This document shows, one piece after another, positions 1-10,673 of a stretch of 64,000 nt of DNA. The translations under genes were made by a program, and so were the position numbers. Numbering within the stretch: the stretch's first letter is position 1; each line of letters opens with the position of its first letter. The notes under the pieces were generated by a model that saw only the letters and a program-made list of their open reading frames with translations, had not been told where the DNA came from and did not search any database. Location: the NCBI GenBank assembly GCA_047967505.1, contig CM106541.1, one strand, 5' to 3'. Origin of the DNA: Dipteris shenzhenensis. Lineage: Eukaryota; Polypodiophyta; Polypodiopsida; Gleicheniales.

Positions 1-160
1 AGATTGTTTTCAATGTTTTTTGACATATATTTCTTCCATCCATTGGATTTTTGATGTCCAAATGTCTTCACTCAACTCCACCCTTCTTGTTACATTTTCA
101 ATTGATACTGTCTAAGAATGTGGTAAATCACCCAGGAATTTGATTGGAGATGGATATGAA
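1..160. other. Left flank of the CACTA insertion
   Basis: No gene is seen. The stretch resembles 10331-10620 on the far side of the CACTA element: both contain a 'cttcactca(a/g)ctcca(c/g)cctt' phrase followed by 'ggaat' and 'gatatgaa'. It is therefore one half of a diverged tandem duplication that the CACTA element interrupted. Confidence 0.5.
158..160. repeat. Target-site duplication GAA, left
   Basis: GAA directly precedes CACTAC at 161. The same triplet follows GTAGTG at 10331-10333. A 3-bp duplication is the CACTA hallmark and fixes both ends of the element. Confidence 0.85.
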
Positions 161-284
161 CACTACAAGGCATAGGCCATTTTCCGACGGAAATACCGAC
201 GCTTTTTACATTAAAATTTTTTTTTTTCACGGGCGCAAAGGTCGCTATAAAAGTCGTTAAAATCATCGGAAAAGGAGCGTCGCT

Positions 285-465
285 ATAAACTGTCGCTATA
301 TAGCGACGCTGTTAATCGTCGCTATATAGCGACGATGTAAACGTCGCTATATAGCGACGATGTAAACGTCGCTATATAGCGACGATTAAAACGTCGCTAT
401 ATAGCGACTCTGTTAATCGTCGCTATATAGCGACACTGGTAAACGTCGCTATATAGCGACGATTA
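285..465. repeat. Left subterminal palindrome array of CACTA copy 1
   Basis: Seven copies of the perfect 16-bp palindrome GTCGCTATATAGCGAC, spaced by about 8-12 bp. In Spm/En such subterminal repeats bind the TNPA-type protein. The TNP1-like product encoded in this element is the natural candidate ligand, by inference. Variants such as gtcgctataaa precede the array. Confidence 0.9.
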
Positions 466-473
466 ACAGAAGG

Positions 474-549
474 TAAAAAAAATGGTTAGTGGGGCTAAAC
501 AGGCCAAAAGGAAGCCCTGTTTAGCCCCACTAACCATTTTTTTTTTTTT
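474..549. repeat. Hairpin next to the left array
   Basis: The A-rich start plus 'ggttagtggggctaaacagg' is followed after a short loop by its reverse complement, giving a stem of nearly 30 bp. The diverged CACTA copy has the same structure in weaker form at 26115-26190, so it is a family feature. Confidence 0.8.
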
Positions 550-736
550 GTAATTACAAAAGAAAGTTTTTTATAACAAAATTTCCCTTGCTTGCAGGGT
601 GATACAAAATTGTTCTTGTGAACGATGAGGAAGAAATGCATATACATATACAACTGTGTTTGAAACAAAATTACCCTGTGAAAGGGTGATACAAAATGGC
701 TCTAACGAGCGGATATGAAAAATGCTACTACCACTA

Positions 737-2312
737 CTAATCCAAATCCGAATCCGAATCGTCTTGTTGGGCTGTTCCCTGGTCCTCGGCACCTGCATCT
801 TCTCCCTCGTCCCCGACACCTACGTCTTCTCCTTCGTCATCGGCACCTGCGTCCGATCCTTGCCCCTGTTGATCGCTCGTCTCTGATGATGGGACGCTTG
901 AGCTTTGACCCTGAGACTGAACCATATAAATCGAAAATTAGATTGGAACTTAAATTAAAAAGTGAGATTACAAGCAGGAGTAAACTTATACTGTGCGAGC
1001 AGCCACCTCAGCCCAATCGATTGTCGCTCCCATTGCCTCTTGCTCAATGAACCACGGCTTGGTTCCTATCCGAAATGCGCGCCGCGTCTCTGCATCCGTA
1101 GGAAGACGACCCATCGCAGCTTGCTGTGGATCCAATTTACGAGAGTTAGAGTTAGCTAAAGTGCATGTAATATGTAAGTAAAACAAATAGAACAATACAT
1201 TAAATGGAAAGAAGTAAACTTACCACGGTTGCCTCGAACGCATACCGTCCACCTGCACCAAAGTGCGAAGTACCTACGACATCCAGCCGTCTCTTCGCAG
1301 CCCTCCTCTGACCCTCGAACATTTCAGGATGGTCCCTATTCTGCTTCTTCAAGAACTTCCAATCAGCTTTGTCTGCCCAGCTAGGTTTAGACAACCCCTT
1401 TGTAATGGAAGTACGCATGGTTGATCTGCGATGCTTTAGGACCAAACCCATGCGCTCGAGCATATAACTGTTATTAAACTCCACATTTGGCGGATTAGGA
1501 AATCTGAGTTTTAACTCATCGATCACCGCCTGCTTCTTTTGGGCATCTTGATACCGCCAATCGATATTTATGCCGCTCTTGAAGTGATGACTCATCAACC
1601 GCCTCATGGCGGCCATCACTGCTTTGCCCTTTTTGTCTTCTATTATCTCTCCGGCAGATGTGATTTGATAGGAGAGATCCCCTGATGAGTAAGGGGGACT
1701 GACGGTAGCAGAGTCTGAAGGAGTGGAAGCTGCGCGACCGCTTCCGGATCGAGGAGTAGCTGTGGGAGTAGGAGAGGGAAAGGGACCTGACTGATACTGT
1801 GTCTCCGGACCAAGTGGAGACCTAAAGTAGCGTGAGTGTGCTGACTCGTCTACATCTCCTGAGTCAGCACAACATGAGCCGCCCATCCTACTCTTCCGTC
1901 CCTTGCGGGAGGCATGCGCAGGTGATGATCCCGCGGTCGAAGGGGCGCGAGGGGATGGCTGGGCTGTACGTCCACCCGTCGGTGTAGGGGAAGGAATTGC
2001 GGAGGTCCTTTGAGAGAGCAGAGAGAAGAATCTCGCTGCCTCCTCATCGCTCATCTGCGCTACAAACTCGTCGGGAGTCCCAACAAAGCCATGCGCGGCT
2101 AGCAAAGGAGTCCCCTGAGGGGTAGTCGCAGTGCTACGTGGAAGAGGGGTCGGACCAGGGGTAGTCACAGTGCTAGGACCGAGAGGAGTCGGACCAGGGG
2201 TAGTCCTCGGGGTAGTCGCCTGAGAGGAATCAAAGTCCTCTGGAGCATATAGATCGTGAGCTCTCCTCCTGCGAGGCTGTCCGTACTCGTCTGATGAGCG
2301 ACGTGATCCCAT
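737..2312 (-). CDS. TNP1-like CACTA accessory transposase gene (three coding exons)
   Basis: Read on the minus strand, I propose exons 2312-1224, 1123-992 and 916-737, joined in phase through GT-AG introns. The start MGSRRSSDEYG is preferred because upstream frames run into repeat DNA. The first exon has a Pro/Thr/Ser-rich stretch, then a domain with YMLERMGLVLKHRRSTMR and a PE..EGQRRAAKRR segment. The second exon holds RRAFRIGTKPWFIEQEAMG. The third is an acidic tail rich in Asp/Glu/Gly. This matches the plant Ptta/En/Spm TNP1-like family, thought to bind the subterminal repeats. It diverges from the TNP2 gene across the internal palindrome cluster. No in-frame stop is seen in this model. 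The exon borders are my reading. Confidence 0.75.
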
Positions 2313-2339
2313 GTCTAACATAGACACAAACACGAAAAC

Positions 2340-4720
2340 AGAAAACAAATAAACAAACATGAGCATTCTCATAGGCATAGGCATAGGCAAGAAGAAAGAA
2401 GAGGGAAAGGAAAGAGGGAAAGGAAAGAGGGAAAGAAGAGGGAAAGATAAGAGGGAAAGAAGATGTAAAGGAAAGAAAAGAATGAGAACGAGGAAATAGA
2501 GAATGAGAGAAAGGGAAAGAGAAGGAGAGAAGCATCTCTCATTCTCTATTTCCGCATAAGCTCCTTCTCTTTTTCCGCGAAAATAGAGGAGGAGAGAAGC
2601 ATAAGCTTCTCTCATTCTCTATTTCCGCATATGCTCACGCAAAAGAGAAAGAGAAAGAGCTTATGCAGAAAGAGAGAAAGAGCTTATGCGGAAAAAGAGA
2701 ATGAGATCCGCATATGCTTCTCTAATTCTCTATTTCTGCATAAGCTCCTGCGGAAACTTCCGCATAAGCTCATGCTCATGAATAAGCATAAGCTCATGCT
2801 TATGCTCATGCGGAAATAGAGAAGGAGCTTATGCGGAATGAGAGAAGGAGCTTATGCGGAATAAGAGAAGGAGCTCATGCGGAAACTTGCGGAAACTTGC
2901 ATGCGGAATAAGAGAAGGAGCTTATGCGGAAAAAGAGAATGAGAGAAGCATATGCTTCTCTCATTCTCTATTTCCGCATAAGCTCTTGCGGAAACTTACG
3001 CATAAGCTCATGGACATGAATGAGCTTAAGCATGAAGAATGAGCATAAGCATGAGCTTATGCTTATGCTTATGCATAAGCATAAGCATAAGCATAAGCTC
3101 ATGCTTATGCTCATGCGGAAAAAGAGAGGGAGCTTATGCGGAAAAAGAGAAGGAGCACTTGCGGAAACTTGCGGATAAGAGAAGGAGAGAAGGAGCTTAT
3201 GCTTATGCTTATGCTTATGCGGAACGAGAGAAGGAGCTTATGCGGAGAGAAGGAGAGAAGGAGCTCATGCTTATGCATATGCGGAATGAGAGAAGGAGCT
3301 TATGCGGAAAAAGAGAATGAGAGAAGCATATGCTTCTCTCATTCTCTATTTCCGCATAAGCTCTTGCGGAAACTTACGCATAAGCTCATGCTCATGAATG
3401 AGCATAAGCATGAGCTTATGCTTATGCTTATGCATAAGCATAAGCATAAGCTCATGCTTATGCTCATGCGGAAATAGAGGAGGAGCTTATGCGGAAAAAG
3501 AGAAGGAGCACTTGCGGAAACTTGCGGATAAGCTCTTGCGGATGAATGAGCATAAGCATGAGCTTATGCTTATGCTTATGCATAAGCATAAGCATAAGCA
3601 TAAGCATAAGCTCATGCTTATGCTCATGCGGAAATAGAGAAGGAGCTTATGCGGAATGAGAGAAGGAGCTTATGCGGAATGAGAGAAGGAGCTTATGCGG
3701 AAAAAGAGAATGAGAGAAGCATATGCTTCTCTCATTCTCTATTTCCGTATAAGCTCTTGTAGAAACTTACGCATAAGCTCATGCGAAGAATGAGCATAAG
3801 CATGAGCTTATGCTTATGCTTATGCATAAGCATAAGCATAAGCATAAGCTCATGCTTATGCTCATGCGGAAATAGAGAAGGAAACTTGCGGAAACTTGCG
3901 GAAACTTACGCATAAGCGAAGAATGAGCATAAGCATGAGCTTATGCTTATGCTTATGCTTATGCTTATGCTTATGCATAAGCATAAGCACAAGCTCATGC
4001 TTATGCTCATGCAGAAATAGAGAAGGAGCTTATGCGGAATGAGAGAAGGAGCTTATGCGGAAAAAGAGAATGAGAGAAGCATATGCTTCTCTCATTCTCT
4101 ATTTCCGCATAAGCTCTTGCGGAAACTTACGCATAAGCTCATGCTCATGAATGAGCAGAAGCATGAGCTTATGCTTATGCTTATGCATAAGCATAAGCAT
4201 AAGCTCATGCTTATGCTCATGCGAAAATAGAGGAGGAGCTTATGCGGAAAAAGAGAAGGAGCACGTGCGGAAACTTGCGGATAAGCTCTTGCGGAAACTT
4301 ACGCATAAGCTCTTGCGGATGAATGAGCATAAGCATAAGCTCATGCTTATGCTCATGCGGAAATAGAGAAGGAGCTTATGCGGAATGAGAGAAGGAGCTT
4401 ATGCGGAAAAAGAGAATGAGAGAAGCGTATGCTTCTCTCATTCTCTATTTCCGCATAAGCTCTTGCGGAAACTTACGCATAAGCTCATGCTCATGAATGA
4501 GCATAAGCATGAGCTTATGCTCATGCGGAAATAGAGGAGGAGCTTATGCGGAATGAGAGAAGCATAAGCATAAGAGAATAAGAGGGATGCGGAAATAGAG
4601 AATAAGGGGGAAAGGAAAGAGAGAAGGGAAAGAGAGAGGGGGAAAGAGAGAATAAGAGAAGAGGGAAAAAAGAGAAGGGGGAAAATGAGAAAAAGAGAAG
4701 GGGGAAGAGAGGGTTCCTAT
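2340..4720. repeat. Complex tandem array (gcttatgc and GA-rich motifs) in the 5' region of the TNP1-like gene
   Basis: About 2.4 kb built from a few motifs: runs of gcataagc/gcttatgc, 'ggagcttatgcggaa', 'gcggaaacttgcgg' and a perfect 34-bp palindrome centred on gagaagcatatgcttctc. The palindrome recurs near 2941, 3319, 3713, 4073 and, as a variant, 4419. Blocks repeat in higher-order fashion at uneven spacing. Long apparent open frames across it are repeat artefacts (Leu-Met, Ser-Ile runs). It lies upstream of the TNP1-like start and downstream of a splice donor near 4811, so it is probably intronic. Confidence 0.85.
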
Positions 4721-4925
4721 GCCCATCACTGCAGCTAGTGCTTAAGGCGCTAGCTGCAGGCAAATGCAAATAACAAAAAGCTTAAATGGAAAGAAGAGGA
4801 AGCACTTACCTGTAAAAGTATGTCCCGCTCGGTGTAGTGGACTGGGCCCACAAAAGAGAGACTATGTCCCGCTCGGTGTAGTGGACTGGCCCTACAAAAG
4901 AGAGAAAACAACCCATTTTTTCAAA
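4710..4925 (-). promoter_or_regulatory. Conserved near-palindrome and probable 5' untranslated exon of the TNP1-like gene
   Basis: A near-palindrome around gctagtgcttaaggcgctag at 4733-4757 is followed by a minus-strand splice donor (CAGGTAAGTG, near 4811) and a duplicated 'gtgtagtggactgg' segment. The same block occurs in CACTA copy 2 (28690-28850) and the third remnant (48790-48960), always abutting the repeat array. That conservation suggests a functional leader, but the transcript is inferred. Confidence 0.55.
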
Positions 4926-5449
4926 TAAGATGTTAGTGGAAAGAGGAGATCACAAAAGCAACTTCTTGAAAGGAGACAAGGAAAGAGAAGATTAAGGAGA
5001 CAAGGAAAGGAGGAGATTGAGGAGAAGAGAAGGAAGAGAAATACAGAAAGAAGAGGTGAGTTTCTTTCTTTCTTTCTTGAAATTTTCTTTCTTTCTTGAA
5101 ATTTCGTTTTTTGTTTGAATCCTTTCTAATCAAGCATGAAAACTAGTTTAAAACTTTAGCAATACAAGTAGAAACACTCACAAAACCTAAGCTAACAAAC
5201 AAACAACCTACATTGTTGAAAAAAACTCACCTTTTGAAGAACTTTCTTTCTGGAAACCAAAGAGGGAAAAAGGAGAGAGAGGGTGCACAAGAGGTAGGAG
5301 GAGGGTGAGGAGTGGGAAATAGGGTAGGAGGTTGCTTGGAATAGATGGGAGGTCAGTGAAAATAGGTGGGAGGAGGTTTTGGAGAGCTTAGTTTAGAGAT
5401 TAGGAAAGCTTTGAGAAAAACGCCGCGGGTTTCGTCGTTTCGGGTTTTA

Positions 5450-5605
5450 ACCCACAGCGTCGCTATATAGCGACGCTTATTCGTCGCTATATAGCGACGT
5501 TTTTAATTGAAAACGTCGCTATATAGCGACGCTTTCAATTAAAATCGTCGCTATATAGCGACGGAACAGAGCGTCGCTATATAGCGACGCTTACTGTTTG
5601 TTTTT
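5450..5605. promoter_or_regulatory. Internal palindrome cluster between the divergent TNP1 and TNP2 genes
   Basis: Five further copies of GTCGCTATATAGCGAC lie in the interval between the minus-strand leader and the plus-strand transposase start at 5824. Its position in a shared promoter suggests that the same protein which binds the ends also controls transcription. This is inference by analogy with Spm/En autoregulation. Confidence 0.7.
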
Positions 5606-5823
5606 TAATGAGGCCTCTTGTGACTCAAACATGCTATGCCTATAATTGTCAATATCTCCTCTTACTACATAGCCTTACTATATAGGATTTTTTGTTTCAA
5701 TCCTTACTATATAGCGATGTCATTCTTTTTATATAGCCTCAAGAGAAGCTCAAATTAAACATGCTATGCTCATAATTGTGTACATCTCCTCTTCATGCTT
5801 ATGTTTTGGTTTTATAAGTGTAG

Positions 5824-8800
5824 ATGGAAGGGACGAGTGGAAGCTCATCCGATGATGCGCCAACGCCCGGGAGCACGAAGTGGCTTACGGAGAGGTTATA
5901 TTGTCATTGCACTCATTGCAAGCGAGAAGTACGACATCAACGTCGTATTATCATGCGCCACTTGCGGATGTATGGGGAGGAGCCGGAACCAGTACGTACC
6001 CCCCATTGGTGTTGCACATGTTGATGGATCATCGGTAAGTCAAAGCTATTTAAGTTCGCAATCTTATTGTATACCCGGAATTAGAAGATCTTCTATTTAC
6101 ACGAATGAGCTTATGACAGGATGACGAGGGTGACGAGGGTACACATATACCTTCTCACTTTCAACAAGACTATAGTCTCCCAGATGACGACGAGGGTATG
6201 GTCGACATGATGGATTCCATTTTTAGGGGCACTACATCCCACGTACACGTGATGTCAGAGTCTGAGGTGAAAATGCGAGAGTTGCAATCAACACAATTGT
6301 ACGAGGGTGCCAAGATGTCTAAACTACGTGCTTGTCTCTCAATCTTGAATCTACAAGTACAGTATGGATGGTCGGATACAAGTGTCTCGGCCTTAATGAG
6401 GTTAGCCCTTGCATTAATTTGATTGACTCATTATTTGGATATTGTTTGTTTTGAGAATCATCATTTGGATAGTGTCTTTGTCATAGGTTGCTCCAAAAGA
6501 TGTTGCCTGCACCAAATACCATGCCCGCATCAAGAGATGAAGCGAAAAAGATGCTAACAATGGTGGGTATGGATTATGATACCATCCATGCTTGCCGTAA
6601 TGATTGTATTCTCTTTCGTCGTGAGCATGGAGATTTGGCTAGTTGTCCAAAGTGTGGGGAACAACGATATAGAGATGACTTGCAGGGTGAGAGGATACCG
6701 GTAAAGGTCTTAAGACACTTTCCCATCATTGCAAGAATACAACACATGTTTCGATGCAAATCCATAGCGGAGTTGATGACATGGCATGCATCTCATCGGT
6801 CCACTGATCACACATTGAGGATTCCCGCAGATTGTGCGGCTTGGAAGCACATAGATAATCAGTGGCCGGACTTTGCGAGAGAGCCACGCAACTTACATCT
6901 TGGGCTAGCCATGGACGGCGTGAATCCTTTCGGGTTACGCTCGACATCTTGGTCGACATGGCCCATAGTCGTGGTGAATTACAATATCCCACCATGGCTA
7001 ACAATAAAAAAGGGACACCTCATGCTTGCACTACTTGTGCCAGGAAAGTACAAGGCAAGAAACATGGACGTGTACATGGCACCTTTGATAGAGGAGTTAC
7101 AGATATTATGGAGAGGAGTGCAGGTCTTTGATATTTCCAGAGCTCCTAGGCATACCAATGATATTTCCGTCAGGGGTATCTTGATGTGGACCATGCATGA
7201 CTACCCAGGATATGGAGAGTGCGCAGGTACGTGGTTATGTCTTTACATGTACAATGAGGGATTATGCTTTTTTTACTCTCTTTTGCACGCATGTCTTGTA
7301 CTAACATATTCATGCACGCGTGCAGGGCTTGTTACAAGTGGGTACCATGCTTGTCCTGTTTGTGGACCTGCTCTGAAATCGCTTGCACGCTACTCCAAAC
7401 ACATGAGGAAAAATGTTTATGAAGGTCATGCTCGATACCTTCCGCTCGACCATCTCGCACGTGGAGGTCAGCTTGATCCACCACCATCATATTTAAAAGC
7501 AAGTGATTGGATTCAAGCTTGGAGGGAGAATGGAGAGGAACCTCCTCCTGGTATGAAGAGGCTATCGATCTTTCACGAGCTTCCTTATTGGGGTCAGTTA
7601 CAAATCAATCATCTCTTGGATCCCATGCATATCTTCAAGAATGTGGGGGCTACCATTTGGGCACACTTGGTTGGTTCCAAGGACTCGAGAGGAGTGCGCG
7701 AAGACTTGCGTGCTATGAATAGGATGTCTCGTTTGTGGCCCCAAGTGCATGCTTCAGGAAAAGTTGTCCTCCCGAAAGCAACGTGGATCCTCTCTACGAG
7801 GGAGGAGGCAGCGATCAAGGCAGACATTGCCTCTTTTCAAACACCGACAGGGTACATGCGTTGCTTGAAAGGAGCATTTTCAAAGGACAATAAGCTTAGT
7901 GGCCTCAAGTCCCATGATTGGCACAAGGTCTTACAGGTATTCTAAGTAGAATTAGTGTACCGATAATAGTGATGCATTAGCGTAATTATTATTATGTTAT
8001 ATTGTTGACATGATTTCATTGTTGCTTTGATAGTTCATCCTTCCAATTACAATAAAAGGGTGCTTACAAGAAGATGTTAGAAATGCTATATTCAAGATCT
8101 GTGGTATTGTGAGGTATGCTTACTATCAATTCGCATTATGTATTTTCTTCATGGACATGTGAAATAGGTGGATATCTCAAATATCTTACATATGCATGGA
8201 CATGTGAAATAGGTGGATATCTCAAAAAGAGATCTCTATATCGAGCATCGAGAAGGCTAGGGTGGAATCCATCGAAGCCGTATGCTTGCTTGAGAAGCAC
8301 TTTCCCTCAAGCATTATGACAACTCAAGTCCACTTGCTTGTGCACATAGTTGATGAGGTGGCTATAGCAGGTACCGTTCATAATCGATGGATGTTTTTTC
8401 TCGAGCGGTTTATGAAAACTTTAAAGGGGTTTGTAAGACAAAGAGCAAGACCAGAAGCAAGCATGGCAGAGGGATGGCTTGTGCAAGAGTCATTAGTATA
8501 TATCACAGAGTTTCTTGCATCCACGGATCCTGATATGCCGCAAGCTTGGCACAACAAGGATGATGATCGCATCATTGGCGAGGTCCCCCAAGGAAAAGGG
8601 ATTGAAAGAAAGATGAGCGAAGAGCAAATGGAGAAATTCAATAAGTTTTGTATCCTCAATAGCCCTGAGATGCAGAAGTGGATTGAGAGATATGAAGTGG
8701 CCAAAGCAGAAAGAATAAATGCAAGGACGAGATTCAGAGTAATGTACAGGCGATCACAACCATATCCACGAGATCTGGCTCTTCTCCCTACTCACATGTC

Positions 8801-9891
8801 ACTTGATTGGCTACAACTAGCTATACGTAAAGCCGAACGTGATGGAGAGACAATAAACGAGCGCGAGCGGGAGTTATCATCTGGATGTATGGTGCATGTA
8901 AGTTTCTTATCTCTTGATGTAATTAAGTAATTATTTGTGGCAATATATGCTATAAAATAGGTGCATCTTCATTGTTTTAATGATGCTCTTTTACAGTACA
9001 AAAAGTACAGTGCATTATGGTCATATGGACGACATTTTCGCATAGAACGCATCGATTCAAAGAGAGTCACGTATGATTGTGGAGTCATGGCTAACTTCAC
9101 ACAAGATAGCCGAGCAAGTGCTTCGGATACCAATCTTCTCTCCTCACAGTTGGATTATTGTGGAACCATACGCGACATCTATGAAATTGATTTCAGACGA
9201 TTTACTATTTTCATTCTTGATGTAAAATGGTTTAGAACTACTTACAACGGTCCCCATGCAACTGTGAGAAAAGATGGTAGCGGTCTCTTTGCAATAGACT
9301 CCACCAAACATTGGACCGATGAAAGTGATACTTTTGTTCTTCCCGAGCACTGTGAACAGGTGCATACTAATGATTCAATTAGTCGAAGCTTTCGTTTTTT
9401 AAGTCCATTGATATATATATAATTCACGAGATTTGGCACGTGATTTTTCATCTTCAATATAGGTGGTTTTTCATCCGGATCGTTCTAATCCAAGATGGTG
9501 GTACGTGATCCAAGTTGCACCACGAAGTAAGCAAATTTTTGAAGATCGAGATGTGGATATGGAGATGCCACTACCAAATCCGGATCCAATTGATGAATCT
9601 AGCGAAGAAGATGTAGATCACCATATGAGGCAAGAGGAAGATGCGCATAATGACATCGCACGGGAGGAGGATGGAGATCACGATATTGACGAGGAAGACA
9701 ACAATCGTCAAGATCGATCACCACACTTAAGCTTAATTGAAGAAGATGAACAAATACTTTTAGGTGAACGTACGATGCTAGAGTACGATGATGATATAGG
9801 AGATCAACTCGGTATAGAGTTGGAGATAGACTTGCTTGGCGCCTTAGACTTGGCTCAAGATGAAACAGTTGATGTAAATGCTCTTATTTAA
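5824..9891 (+). CDS. TNP2-like CACTA transposase gene (multi-exon)
   Basis: This is the catalytic transposase. Proposed exons are about 5824-6030 (MEGTSGSSSDD, with CHCTHCKREVR), 6121-6400, 6487-7225, 7325-7935, 8033-8113, 8209-8897, about 8961-9360 and 9463-9891, with GT-AG borders read by eye. Family landmarks in order: HACRNDCILFRREH; a zinc-type CPKCGEQRY; LAMDGVNPF with a candidate catalytic Asp; LLDPMHIFKNV with the second; GLKSHDWH; and FLERFMKTLKGFVRQRARPE with the likely Glu. A DUF4216-like C-terminal part and an acidic tail follow. The first exon has a small insertion relative to copy 2 near 5994-6003 and may be shifted or use the GTACGT donor there. Otherwise it looks largely intact. 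Confidence 0.88.
8149..8226 (+). repeat. Tandem duplication inside a TNP2 intron
   Basis: The phrase 'catggacatgtgaaatag' plus 'gtggatatctcaaa' occurs twice here but once at the equivalent site of CACTA copy 2 (31977-32007). The duplication also doubles the aaatag/GTGG splice acceptor, so two acceptors are now available for the downstream exon. Confidence 0.7.
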
Positions 9892-10069
9892 TTTGATTTT
9901 TCTCATCTCCAACTTGGACATGAATATATGAGCTTCAAAGGCTTGATGTACATGCTCTCATTTTTTATTTCTCTATGAGCTCAAACATGTATGAAAATTT
10001 AAAAAATTTTGTCATTGGAAGAAAATAAATTTTAAGGCTTAAAAAAAAAAAAAAACCTCTCTGTAAAAC

Positions 10070-10310
10070 GTCGCTATAATATAGTCTCAGTGTCGCTATA
10101 TAGCGACTTTTAAAAGTCGCTATATAGCGACTTTTACTAAAGTCGCTATATAGCGACCTTTTGGAGTCGCTATATAGCGACCATTACTAACGTCGCTATA
10201 TAGCGACTCTTATTAAAAGTCGCTATATAGCGACGATTTACGACACCCGATTTTTATACCGACGATTAACGCTTAGCGGGCGCTAATCGTCGGTACGTAA
10301 ACGTCGCAAT
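10070..10310. repeat. Right subterminal palindrome array of CACTA copy 1
   Basis: Six copies of GTCGCTATATAGCGAC, plus a broken one at the start, precede the terminal ...GTAGTG. The array mirrors the left one and is a presumed TNP1-like binding array. Confidence 0.9.
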
Positions 10311-10330
10311 AGGATGCGTGTGTAGTAGTG

Positions 10331-10620
10331 GAATAGAACCTAGAAATTTGCAACAAAATGCGAGGAGAGTGGTTTATACATCTCTAAATAGCCCATATCG
10401 CACTTTGCTGCAAATTCCTATTGTTGACACATTCCTCATAAAAAGCTTCACTCAGCTCCAGCCTTCCTCTTGCATATGAGATCATACTATCCAGGAATCA
10501 ATGAGATGAACCTAGTGTTTGATTTGACATGCATATGAACAGAACTGGAGAATTTGCAACAAAATGCGAGGAGAGTGCTTTATATTTTTCAAATTGTCCC
10601 CCATCGCGTTTTGTTGCAAA
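10331..10620. repeat. Tandem-duplicated flank carrying a small inverted repeat
   Basis: The unit 'atttgcaacaaaatgcgagg' ... 'cgcgttttgttgcaaattcc' appears twice, at 10345-10420 and 10550-10625. Each unit is itself a short inverted repeat (gaatttgcaacaaaatgcg against its complement), about 75 bp long and MITE- or hairpin-like. The CACTA element sits in the first copy. Confidence 0.7.
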
Positions 10621-10673
10621 TTCCTGTGTCTGATTTGGTTCTCACTTCTACCTCATTGTTTTGCTATCTTTAG

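Larger units (their letters stand above)
161..10330. mobile_element. Complete CACTA (En/Spm-type) DNA transposon, copy 1
   Basis: The element starts CACTAC at 161 and ends GTAGTG at 10330. GAA at 158-160 and again at 10331-10333 forms the 3-bp target duplication expected of CACTA elements. Inside are two divergent genes: a TNP1-like gene on the minus strand (737-2312) and a TNP2-like transposase on the plus strand (5824-9891). Subterminal arrays of the palindrome GTCGCTATATAGCGAC sit at both ends, with a third cluster between the genes. Both ends and the target duplication are intact, which suggests a recent insertion. The TNP2 gene has few obvious lesions, so the copy may have been active until recently. 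Confidence 0.93.

Noticed and set aside
2631-4366. Several plus-strand open frames rich in Leu-Met-His-Lys or Ser-Ile-Cys
   Set aside because: They lie wholly in the gcttatgc/GA tandem array; neighbouring frames are equally open and the peptides are pure repeat translations.
9144-9457. Minus-strand frames opposite the TNP2 3' exons
   Set aside because: Shadows of the coding strand, with no motif or splice context of their own.
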